From Roseofilum casamattae BLCC-M143 (lineage in GTDB: Bacteria > Cyanobacteriota > Cyanobacteriia > Cyanobacteriales > Desertifilaceae), in NCBI RefSeq assembly GCF_030068455.1, contig NZ_JAQOSQ010000005.1, positions 146,197 to 210,196 on the forward strand: 64,000 nucleotides of DNA. The letters are read 5' to 3'. Shown here piece by piece: positions 12,486-19,213 of this stretch. Numbering within the stretch: position 1 is the stretch's first letter; every line of letters begins with the position of its first letter. The translations under genes were made by a program, and so were the position numbers. The notes below the pieces were generated by a model. It ran no database searches, was not told where the DNA came from, and saw only the letters and a program-made list of their open reading frames with translations.

Positions 12486-12640
12486 GGTTCTGGAGTTCCT
12501 ATGGGGTTGGTATCTTTCGCTCTGGTGCGATTATAGCCAACACCCTCAGCAACCAGACTGCATAATGCTTAAATGCGATTTTCTTGCCTGGAGAGTTATA
12601 GTCAATTCGATTAACAGTGAGACAAATAATTATGTGAGGA

Positions 12641-12696
12641 CTGAGCGCAGTCGAAGTCCGGGTTGGTTGCGGTGTCCGAGCTTCGGCTCCGCTCAG
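12641..12696. repeat. imperfect inverted repeat (CTGAGCGCAGTCGAAG type)
   Basis: CTGAGCGCAGTCGAAG at 12641-12656 faces CTTCGGCTCCGCTCAG at 12681-12696. The second arm's reverse complement differs from the first at only a few positions. Dispersed repeats with this core are common in cyanobacterial intergenic DNA. It sits in the 12486-12776 gap upstream of the RTX gene (7662-12485). Confidence 0.65.
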
Positions 12697-12776
12697 CTCT
12701 CATTGGCTTTACGATTTTATGTTTCACTGTTATTGCAATCAACTATATAGATAGCGATCGCGAGATCGCAATCTAC

Positions 12777-13562
12777 TTACGATCGCCGACGCCCCTGGAA
12801 TAAGCTATAGCGTTGCAGTAAATTTTCTAACATCTGCGGCAGCGTTTCTTTCAGGTCGTTCTCTGTGGAAAAGAGGAGGCGGTTGGCGCTGGGAACATCA
12901 AAGGGAAATTGTCCGGGAATATCGGGGCGCTCTTGTTGCAGCAGCAGAATCTGTTCCGGACGTTTGGCTTGCAAGGCATAGCCCATTTCCACGCACGCGT
13001 AGGGACTGGGAATGGGTTGCACGTTCTCTTGAGTCTCAATTTGCGAAATTGGGGTGCCGTCGGCAATGAAGAGTAAGGATTTGCGAATTCGGCGCATGAG
13101 CGGCCCTTTCAAGCGGATGGGGGCTTGGTTGGGACGATGGGAAGATTCGAGGGTGAGGGAAATGCGCGATCGCAAATTGAGTTGGGCAATAATTTCTGCT
13201 AAGGCTTCGCCAATAATTCGCCCGGATTCTTCGTATTCTTGTTGATAGCAAAAAAAGAGGATGGGGTCGAGATTGGCCAGGACATCTCGTTTGGTAAAAT
13301 ACATTTCATGGCTGGTTAAATCGATGTTTGCGATCGTATATCCACCGCTTCCTTCTATATAAAATTCTACCGTCTCTCCTTGTAAGTAGTTTTGAAACCA
13401 GGTGGATTCTTTCACCTCGTCGCTATCTTCGAGAAAGTCGGCTCGCAAAGCAGATTTCAGCAGACTTTGTTTGCTCAAACGAATATCCGGAGGCCGTTTT
13501 TCTAGCTCGCGAATCGGTTCGTATTCTTGCAGATACCAGGCTTTGAGTGGAATGATGGCCAT
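12777..13562 (-). CDS. conserved hypothetical protein with a possible TIR-like nucleotide-binding C-terminus
   Basis: A 261-residue soluble protein that I do not recognise with certainty. The N-terminal half (1-95) is charged and has no clear motif. The C-terminal half carries SLLFIADG (about 165), then ACVEMGYALQAKRPEQILLL (about 188-207), PFDVPSANRLLF and a final amphipathic helix. Glu in an E-x-GYAL motif followed by a strand and PFD is reminiscent of TIR-like nucleotide-binding domains. The match is by eye only, so no function is assigned. It is a single gene with no close partner. Confidence 0.6.
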   Translation of the reverse strand: MAIIPLKAWYLQEYEPIRELEKRPPDIRLSKQSLLKSALRADFLEDSDEVKESTWFQNYLQGETVEFYIEGSGGYTIANIDLTSHEMYFTKRDVLANLDPILFFCYQQEYEESGRIIGEALAEIIAQLNLRSRISLTLESSHRPNQAPIRLKGPLMRRIRKSLLFIADGTPISQIETQENVQPIPSPYACVEMGYALQAKRPEQILLLQQERPDIPGQFPFDVPSANRLLFSTENDLKETLPQMLENLLQRYSLFQGRRRS

Positions 13563-13818
13563 ATGTACTGGGGAATGGGTAGTGAAGAATAAAGAATAGT
13601 CCGCTCAAACTGTAGTTGACTATAGCTTCAATATAACACCGAACGTCAAAAACGGCAGGACAGAAACGACAGCAATGTATCGATCGCAAACTGTAGCTAA
13701 ACCAAATAAGCTGATGATGAAATTTGAACTCACTGTCTCGCACTAGCGATCGCTAGTATAGCGGCTAAAACTCTGTCTGCTTTTCGTCTACTTAAGGAAG
13801 AAATAGGGATCCAACCTT

Positions 13819-13846
13819 GTAGGGACGAACGGCCGTTCGCCCCTAC
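13819..13846. repeat. GTAGGG..CCCTAC inverted repeat in a 311-bp gene-free stretch
   Basis: The region 13563-13873 has no gene that I can support. It contains one near-perfect palindrome in which GTAGGGACGAACGG is followed by CCGTTCGCCCCTAC (single-base asymmetry). This is a dispersed intergenic palindrome type common in cyanobacteria. It lies downstream of the DUF1232 gene and could act as a transcription stop, but no T-run follows. Confidence 0.6.
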
Positions 13847-13873
13847 ACATACCTACAGATAGAAAGAATTATC

Positions 13874-14176
13874 CTAATCGACGGAAACTGCATCTACATC
13901 AACAGTTTTACCACTCTTCGAGGCAGTTTGCTCGGCTTCAGAGACTGGAGGTTGTTGGGCTTTCAGGCGATCGACAATCAGCGAGGAGACTTCGGAGAGA
14001 AGGATGACCATAATGGCAACATCGTCTATTTGACCGGCAAGAGGAAAGACATCCGGGGAAATATCGATAGGACTAAAGACATAAATCAAGGTTCCGAGAA
14101 TAATCCACCAGCGATACTGGGGATGGCGAATCATACGACGATACCAGGCATACAAAGATTGAATGGGGTTGCTCAT
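13874..14176 (-). CDS. DUF1232 (YkvA-like) small membrane protein
   Basis: A 100-residue protein with the DUF1232 core IYVFSPIDISPDVFPLAGQIDD, preceded by a hydrophobic segment WWIILGTLIYVF and followed by a second hydrophobic segment AIMVILLSEVSSLIV. The frame extends 24 codons further upstream, but the ATG at 14176 is chosen. It has AGGA about 10 bases before it and gives the family-typical start MSNPIQSLYAWYRR. The function of the family is unknown. The C-terminal 25 residues are polar and variable. It follows hisS on the same strand after a 121-bp gap. Confidence 0.8.
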   Translation of the reverse strand: MSNPIQSLYAWYRRMIRHPQYRWWIILGTLIYVFSPIDISPDVFPLAGQIDDVAIMVILLSEVSSLIVDRLKAQQPPVSEAEQTASKSGKTVDVDAVSVD

Positions 14177-14297
14177 GAAGGCTGTTCCTGCGACTCTTTT
14201 TTTATGGTGACTAATTATAGAGCAAGGGACTAGTGCAGATTTCCTCACTCGCGATCGTTGTGCGTACTAGAAAATAGCCCTCTTGAGTTACTTTCCA

Positions 14298-15563
14298 TTA
14301 CACAATTTGACTCAGTTTCTGGCGCAACCCGGCAATATCTGCGAGCAACTCAGATTGACTAATCTCGTTTTGCTCTTTAGTTGCCATCCACTTCAATTGA
14401 ACCTGTTGGCCTTCTGCCTCTTGCTCGCCGATAATCAGGCAGGCACTGGCGCCACTTTTATCCCCACGAGCGACTTGTTTTTTTATCGCAGCACCGCTCA
14501 AATCCAGTTGCACCGAAAACCCGGTTTCGCGCAACTGTTGAGCTAGCTGCAACGACTGGCGCTCGGCTAGTTCTCCCCGCGAAACTAAGTAGAAATCGAG
14601 AGGTTTATCCGGAACAACGGTCAGTTTTTCGACTAAAATCATTAACCGTTCTAAACCCATTGCCCATCCTACTGCTGGAGTCGGTTTGCCTCCCAACTCG
14701 GAAATCAGTCCGTCGTAGCGCCCGCCACCACACACTGTTGCTTGCGCGCCAAGATCGTCGGATTGAATCTCAAATGCCGTGTGGGTATAGTAATCCAATC
14801 CTCGCACCAGTCGTGGATTAATTTGATAAGCAATGCCGAGATCGGATAAGAGTGCTTGCACTCGTGCAAAATGCGACTTCGATTCTTCTCCCAAGTAATC
14901 CAATAAACTGGGGGCATCTCGTACAATTTCTCCAGTACGCTTGTCCTTACTATCCAAAATTCGCAGAGGATTTCGAGTTAAGCGGTCTTGAGAATCCTTA
15001 TCGAGTTCGTCTTTGTAAGGCGTAAAATAGTTGACTAAAGCTTCGCGATACTGAAGGCGGTCTTCTCGCTGTCCGACAGAGTTTATATCTAATTTGAGAG
15101 AGGGCAAACCCACTGACTTGAGGATTTGTGTTGCCAAAGCAATGACCTCAGCATCTGCTCTGGGATCGGCACTGCCAACGCATTCTAAACCCAATTGATG
15201 AAACTGCCGCTGTCGTCCCTCTTGGGAGCGCTCGTAGCGAAACATCGGCCCGATATACCAAAGTCGTTGCAGGCCTTGATACTGAAGGTTATGTTGGATA
15301 TAAGCTCGGGCAACTCCGGCTGTATTTTCCGGTCTTAGGGTAATCGAGCGATCGCCGCGATCGGAAAACGTGTACATTTCCTTACCGACCACATCCGTTG
15401 CTTCCCCAATTCCTCTGGCAAATAACTCCGTTGCCTCAAACATGGGGGTGCGAATTTCCTGATAGCAAGCGTTGGCAAGCACCTCCCGTGCTTTGGCTTC
15501 CATCCACTGCCATCGAGCTGCTTCATCGGGTAAAATATCCCGAGTTCCTGGTATTGTTTGCAT
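14298..15563 (-). CDS. hisS: histidine-tRNA ligase
   Basis: A 421-residue class II aminoacyl-tRNA synthetase of usual length. It starts PGTRDILPDEAARW and contains the motif 2 region SITLRPENTAGVARAYI, the histidine-specific VRGLDYYTHTAFEI, and GGGRYDGLISELGG (motif 3 region follows), with a C-terminal anticodon-binding domain (about 325-421). The intact histidine-specific motifs distinguish it from HisZ. It attaches histidine to tRNA-His in the cytoplasm. It is 18 bp downstream of a small conserved gene and probably in one operon with it and the PedR-like gene. Confidence 0.96.
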   Translation of the reverse strand: MQTIPGTRDILPDEAARWQWMEAKAREVLANACYQEIRTPMFEATELFARGIGEATDVVGKEMYTFSDRGDRSITLRPENTAGVARAYIQHNLQYQGLQRLWYIGPMFRYERSQEGRQRQFHQLGLECVGSADPRADAEVIALATQILKSVGLPSLKLDINSVGQREDRLQYREALVNYFTPYKDELDKDSQDRLTRNPLRILDSKDKRTGEIVRDAPSLLDYLGEESKSHFARVQALLSDLGIAYQINPRLVRGLDYYTHTAFEIQSDDLGAQATVCGGGRYDGLISELGGKPTPAVGWAMGLERLMILVEKLTVVPDKPLDFYLVSRGELAERQSLQLAQQLRETGFSVQLDLSGAAIKKQVARGDKSGASACLIIGEQEAEGQQVQLKWMATKEQNEISQSELLADIAGLRQKLSQIV

Positions 15564-15581
15564 CTGTTCTATTACCTTGAA

Positions 15582-15896
15582 CTAGCCTTTACCGGCCTCA
15601 ATCGATATCCAACTGCCGTAGCGATCGCCATAGTAAGCCAAAATTTGCTCCAGGCGATCGATATTCTGGCTGGGTAAAGTGTGTGGGTACTCAATCCACA
15701 TCTGCTCGATCTGACTGAGATCGTAATCAAAATCCGAATGGGAACGCAGCTTTAATCCAGCATTCACCCCATCCACTTGGCGCAAATGGGCTGCGACCTC
15801 GCGGTACACTGCCAAAGGCAACTTAGGTAAGCTGACCGTCCGCTTGATTCGACTGGCAGGCGGTTGGGAGAGCACAGATGCAGATTGGGATTCCAT
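15582..15896 (-). CDS. small conserved cyanobacterial protein of unknown function
   Basis: A 104-residue soluble protein. The ATG at 15896 (MESQSASVLSQ) is preferred because the 27 codons upstream are unlike protein sequence and would overlap the previous gene. The conserved-looking part is LPKLPLAVYREVAAHLRQVDG (about 24-44), then a C-terminal segment with IEQMWIEYP and LAYYGDRYGSW. It is acidic overall, with no membrane segment. It lies 20 bp after the PedR-like gene and 18 bp before hisS, so co-transcription is likely. No function is proposed. Confidence 0.7.
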   Translation of the reverse strand: MESQSASVLSQPPASRIKRTVSLPKLPLAVYREVAAHLRQVDGVNAGLKLRSHSDFDYDLSQIEQMWIEYPHTLPSQNIDRLEQILAYYGDRYGSWISIEAGKG

Positions 15897-15916
15897 AAAA
15901 TCTAAAGTGGCGCGAT

Positions 15917-16198
15917 TTAATCTTCTGAGAGTGCAGAGGGACTTGGAAGAGTACAGCAGTTTACCTCGTCTATGCATACTTTACCCCATTTCATCGCCCA
16001 TCGAACTAACTCAACCCGATTATCCGTATGGGTTTTCTTCAAAATATTGCTGATGTGATTGTCTACCGTACGCTTGCTAATTTCTAGCTTTTGAGCAATA
16101 TCTTGGTTCGCCAACCCCATGGCCACCAGCTCGACTACTTGCACTTCCCGGTCGGAAAGCGATACTGTTTTTTTCGAGTTGCTATCAGTCATAATCAT
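15917..16198 (-). CDS. pedR: small LuxR-type regulator, PedR-like
   Basis: A 93-residue protein that is almost only a LuxR/NarL helix-turn-helix: LSDREVQVVELVAMGLANQD followed by IAQKLEISKRTVDNHISNIL, with no receiver domain. The tail WGKVCIDEVNCCTLP carries three cysteines. In Synechocystis, PedR (ssl0564) is a stand-alone LuxR-type regulator of this size whose activity responds to photosynthetic electron transport through a redox-active cysteine. The size, lack of a receiver and cysteine-rich tail support orthology, but the symbol is given from memory of the family. It leads a probable operon with the 15582 gene and hisS. ATGs at 16198 and 16192 are both possible. Confidence 0.7.
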   Translation of the reverse strand: MIMTDSNSKKTVSLSDREVQVVELVAMGLANQDIAQKLEISKRTVDNHISNILKKTHTDNRVELVRWAMKWGKVCIDEVNCCTLPSPSALSED

Positions 16199-16366
16199 CG
16201 TTATTTGTAACTCGTACTAACGGAGATACCATCTAGTATATCTACTCAAATCCGAACCCAATAAAATTGCCCGATAGGCTTAAGATTAAGGGCAGGTCAA
16301 GATGAGAAACGTTACCTCATCGAATGGAGAGATCGCAATGGAAGCCGATTATTTGCGCTCGTGTCA

Positions 16367-16412
16367 CTGCCCTTGAGGGCAGAACTCTCCCCCAGCAGAG
16401 CGCGCCCTGCTG
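16367..16412 (+). ncRNA. candidate small RNA or leader: two hairpins flanking a CU-rich single strand
   Basis: The 277-bp divergent region between the PedR-like gene and the sugar kinase contains a perfect 6-bp hairpin CTGCCC-TTGA-GGGCAG at 16367-16382. Ten unpaired pyrimidine-rich bases AACTCTCCCC follow, then a second perfect hairpin CAGCAG-AGCGCGCC-CTGCTG at 16393-16412. A weak T-rich tail (CTCTCCTTTTCT) comes next. The architecture resembles Yfr1-type cyanobacterial small RNAs, but the Yfr1 core is absent. It could also be part of the kinase 5' leader. The strand is inferred from the T-rich tail. Confidence 0.3.
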
Positions 16413-16475
16413 CTCTCCTTTTCTGGTAAAGAATAGTAGTATATTGAGGGTTCTAGGCTTACTGCATTTTTTTTT

Positions 16476-17465
16476 ATGGATACAGCTCAGGTTCTGTGCT
16501 TAGGTGAACTTTTATTCGATTGTCTGGCCGATCGCGCTGGACTTCCCTACGAGCAAGTAACGTCCTGGACTCAGTATCCAGGAGGAGCCCCAGCCAATGT
16601 GGCCTGTGGGCTAGTTAAACTCGGCACCTCCTCTGCTTTTCTTGGAAGTGTTGGCTCAGATGAGGTCGGAAATGCTTTAGTGAAGGTTCTCGAGACCGCA
16701 GGAGTCGATATTCAGGGGGTTCAGCGCCATTCAACCGCTCCGACTCGACAGGTTTATGTCGTGCGCTCCTATAGCGGCGATCGCTATTTTGCTGGATTTG
16801 GCGATCGCGAGTGCAGCGATTTTGCCGATGCTTATCTAAATGGCGACTTACTCCCCATCGAGTTGTTTCGAGATGCCCAATATTTGGTCTTGGGAACCTT
16901 GGAACTGGCTTATCCACAAACGGAACAAGCGATTCGTCGCGCTCTGGAGTTAGCCAATGAGTATTATCTAAAACTTGTGGTTGATGTGAACTGGCGGCCG
17001 AGATTTTGGCCGGATCCGGAACGGGCCAAACCGTTAATTTACGATTTACTCGGTCAAGTCGATTTTGTCAAGCTCTCTGTAGAAGAAGCCCAGTTTTTCT
17101 TTGAAACCACCGATCCGGCAGCCATCCGCGATCGCCTTCCCGATCTTGAAGGCGTTGCAATTACTGCTGGGGACGGGCCTCTGCATTATGCCATTGGAGA
17201 AGGGGAAGGAATCTTGCCTGCCTTTACGGTTGATGTGAAAGATACTACCGGAGCTGGAGACGCTTTTGTTGCCGGTTGGGTGCGCCAACTGTGTCGATAC
17301 GGCATTTCGGCTTTAGAGTCTCCACAGAAGGTGAAGGAAACGATTGTTTATGCTTCTGCCGTTAGTGCTTTGACCGCGACGGAGTTTGGAGCGATGGCAG
17401 CACAACCTACATCCGAGCAGGTAGAGCAGTTCTTGCAAGAGGAAGGGATCGCGATCGAAGGGTAA
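16476..17465 (+). CDS. PfkB-family carbohydrate kinase (fructokinase-like)
   Basis: A 329-residue ribokinase/PfkB-family sugar kinase of standard length. The N-terminus has LGELLFD and the substrate signature GGAPANVACGLVKLG (about 35-49). The C-terminal ATP/anion-hole signature is DTTGAGDAFVAGW (about 252-264), with the catalytic Asp in GAGD. It most likely phosphorylates fructose or a related sugar in the cytoplasm; the exact sugar cannot be read from sequence. It is preceded by an upstream T-run and a divergent regulatory region and stands alone, ending 8 bp before a convergent small gene. Confidence 0.9.
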   Translation: MDTAQVLCLGELLFDCLADRAGLPYEQVTSWTQYPGGAPANVACGLVKLGTSSAFLGSVGSDEVGNALVKVLETAGVDIQGVQRHSTAPTRQVYVVRSYSGDRYFAGFGDRECSDFADAYLNGDLLPIELFRDAQYLVLGTLELAYPQTEQAIRRALELANEYYLKLVVDVNWRPRFWPDPERAKPLIYDLLGQVDFVKLSVEEAQFFFETTDPAAIRDRLPDLEGVAITAGDGPLHYAIGEGEGILPAFTVDVKDTTGAGDAFVAGWVRQLCRYGISALESPQKVKETIVYASAVSALTATEFGAMAAQPTSEQVEQFLQEEGIAIEG

Positions 17466-17472
17466 TGGAAAA

Positions 17473-17667
17473 CTAGGTTTTGTCTTTGTTTTGGTCTATC
17501 TCTACGCGAATTTTTATGCCATCGTTGAGATACTCTCCCAACGCTTCTCCGAGTTTTTGGGCCGATGTCTTTTTCTTTTCTTCTTCTTTTTTTTTCGGTT
17601 TCTCGCCTAAAATCTCTTGCGTCCACCACGCTACGAGTATGGCAAAAACGATAAGGAAAAATATCAT
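17473..17667 (-). CDS. small single-pass membrane protein of unknown function
   Basis: A 64-residue protein with one N-terminal transmembrane helix (MIFFLIVFAILVAWW) and then a lysine/glutamate-rich linker (KPKKKEEEKKK) and an amphipathic C-terminal helix. The ATG at 17667 is chosen because GGAG lies 8 bases upstream of it. A longer frame starting at 17700 would begin inside a hairpin repeat. It is convergent with the sugar kinase, 8 bp away. I do not recognise the family. Confidence 0.6.
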   Translation of the reverse strand: MIFFLIVFAILVAWWTQEILGEKPKKKEEEKKKTSAQKLGEALGEYLNDGIKIRVEIDQNKDKT

Positions 17668-17692
17668 ATCAGTGACTCCAATGGAATTAAAT

Positions 17693-17716
17693 AATCCCAT
17701 CCGTAGGGATGGGATT
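17693..17716. repeat. perfect 10-bp hairpin, IS200/IS605-end-like palindrome
   Basis: AATCCCATCC, loop GTAG, GGATGGGATT form a perfect stem. A second inverted pair, GCATAAAAT at about 17722 and ATTTTATGC at about 17763, follows within 60 bp. Palindromes of this form occur at the ends of IS200/IS605 elements and in derived non-autonomous repeats (PATEs). No transposase is present, so this would be a solo remnant. Confidence 0.5.
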
Positions 17717-17848
17717 TCAGGGCATAAAATGGTCTCTATAACGATCTCGCGAAAAAGGCAGGGATTTTATGCACGATGAGAGAAAAATTTACAAAATTTA
17801 ATAAATAAATCGTCCAATGTCCTCTTCGCGATCGCCAATTTCCCCATC

Positions 17849-19000
17849 ATGAGTTTATCTTTGACCAACTTACTGCTGCTGACCTGGACGTCTCTATGGC
17901 GCAATCCCTTACGCTCTGGTTTAACCTTAGTCGGAGTGTACATGGGCGTTCTGGCTGTCGATGCCACGCTGAAAGTCGGGACAATTTCTACAGCAGTGAT
18001 GGAAACTGAACTGTCCAAACGAGAAGCACCGCGCGTTGAAGTTTGGAATCGGGGAATGACAATCGATCATTTAGATTTATTTCGGCAACGTTTAACCGGA
18101 GTCGAGGCGATCGCTGCCCGGCGATCTGTGCGCAACTCACTCACCTTGTTTCGCGATCGCCAAGCCAGTCCATGGGCAATGGCAGTATCTCCAGATTTCT
18201 TCTCAACCACAGGGCGACGACAAGTCAAAGGACGCTTGTTTAACTCCGAAGACTTTGAAGCCTTTCGTTCGGTGGTCATCGTGGATGAGAATCTGGCCAA
18301 GCGCTTATTTGAAGACGAAGATCCCATAAACCAACGCATTTATTTGGGAGGTCGCCCCTATGTAGTGGTTGGAGTGGTGAACAGCTTGCCTACCGATGGA
18401 GAGTCAGAAGGAGTGGCACTGCTGCCGATCTCGATTAATTATGCACTGACCGGATCGCGACGCATTGGCTTGATGTTCATCCGTCCGGAAAATCTCAATC
18501 AGTTAACTAAGCTGCAAGAAGAAGTCGAACAATTGCTAGAGCAGCAGTTTCCCGGACAGCGGAGTTGGGTATTCAATAACATTGAAGACATTTTAGAGCA
18601 GCAAAGCACCCTTGCCTTAGCCTCTCGCGGATTAGCTGCGGTGGGATTTATTGCGTTGTTGGTCGGAGGGGTTGGCATTGCTAATATTACGATCGCCTCA
18701 GTGATGGAGAGAACTCCGGAAATCGGGTTGCGACTAGCCATTGGAGCAACCGAGCGAGATATTCTCTATCAGTTTATTCTTGAAGCAACCTTACTTAGTT
18801 TTCTCGGTGGCGTAATGGCGATCTCCACCGTCCACGGTTTGACCCTGGTTGTTGCCCATCAATTTGACTTACCTTATCGGTTCAATCCCAAAGTTGCTGG
18901 CGCCTCTCTCGGATCTGCCCTACTTGTCGGTATGGTCGCTGGCTCAATTCCAGCTTGGCAAGCCAGTAAACTCGATCCGGTCAAAGCACTGCGATCTTAA
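17849..19000 (+). CDS. MacB/FtsX-type ABC transporter permease
   Basis: A 383-residue inner-membrane permease: an N-terminal helix (GLTLVGVYMGVLAV), a large periplasmic MacB_PCD-type domain (about 45-240), and three C-terminal helices of the FtsX domain (about 265-375). The typical motif ERTPEIGLRLAIGATERDI lies between the second and third helices and the family-typical end is PAWQASKLDPVKALRS. It probably exports a hydrophobic or peptide substrate with an ATPase and a membrane-fusion partner. Neither partner is adjacent, which is unusual for this class. It stands alone on the plus strand before tRNA-Leu. Confidence 0.85.
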   Translation: MSLSLTNLLLLTWTSLWRNPLRSGLTLVGVYMGVLAVDATLKVGTISTAVMETELSKREAPRVEVWNRGMTIDHLDLFRQRLTGVEAIAARRSVRNSLTLFRDRQASPWAMAVSPDFFSTTGRRQVKGRLFNSEDFEAFRSVVIVDENLAKRLFEDEDPINQRIYLGGRPYVVVGVVNSLPTDGESEGVALLPISINYALTGSRRIGLMFIRPENLNQLTKLQEEVEQLLEQQFPGQRSWVFNNIEDILEQQSTLALASRGLAAVGFIALLVGGVGIANITIASVMERTPEIGLRLAIGATERDILYQFILEATLLSFLGGVMAISTVHGLTLVVAHQFDLPYRFNPKVAGASLGSALLVGMVAGSIPAWQASKLDPVKALRS

Positions 19001-19077
19001 AATGTTTGCCAAAAGGCTTGACTTTAAAACAGAAGTAGTTAATAATAGAAGGTCGGAATGCATAGTAATTCCAACGA

Positions 19078-19161
19078 GCGGAACTGGCGGAATTGGTAGA
19101 CGCGCTAGATTCAGGTTCTAGTGTCCGCAAGGACTTCGGGGTTCAAGTCCCCGGTTCCGCA
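19078..19161 (+). tRNA. tRNA-Leu(CAG)
   Basis: The acceptor stem GCGGAAC pairs with GTTCCGC, and the discriminator base is A at 19161. The anticodon stem CTAGA/TCTAG encloses the loop TTCAGGT, so the anticodon is CAG (19112-19114), reading CUG. The long variable arm (TGTCCGCAAGGACTTCG region) is the class II form expected for leucine. The T loop is GTTCAAGTC. The 3' CCA is not encoded. Confidence 0.97.
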
Positions 19162-19169
19162 TCGATCGC

Positions 19170-19211
19170 TACAGCACTTTTTGTTGCTTTATAATATCAC
19201 AAAGTGCTGTA
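19170..19211. terminator. 11-bp inverted repeat between tRNA-Leu and a convergent gene
   Basis: TACAGCACTTT at 19170-19180 pairs perfectly with AAAGTGCTGTA at 19201-19211 across a 20-base loop. It lies exactly between the tRNA and the stop codon of the convergent gene, so a bidirectional terminator is plausible. No clean T-run follows the stem on the plus strand, so it may instead be a dispersed repeat. Confidence 0.5.
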
Positions 19212-19213
19212 AG

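Noticed and set aside
14298..15563. HisZ, the regulatory partner needed by short-form HisG
   Set aside because: The protein keeps all HisS motifs including the histidine-specific ones, so it is the tRNA synthetase; HisZ must be elsewhere.
16262..16430. 6S RNA candidate in the PedR-like/kinase gap
   Set aside because: The hairpins are short and local; the long rod with a central bubble expected for 6S RNA is not seen.
17668..17700. An upstream start for the small membrane protein
   Set aside because: That ATG lies in a palindrome and lacks a ribosome site, whereas the ATG at 17667 has GGAG at the right distance.
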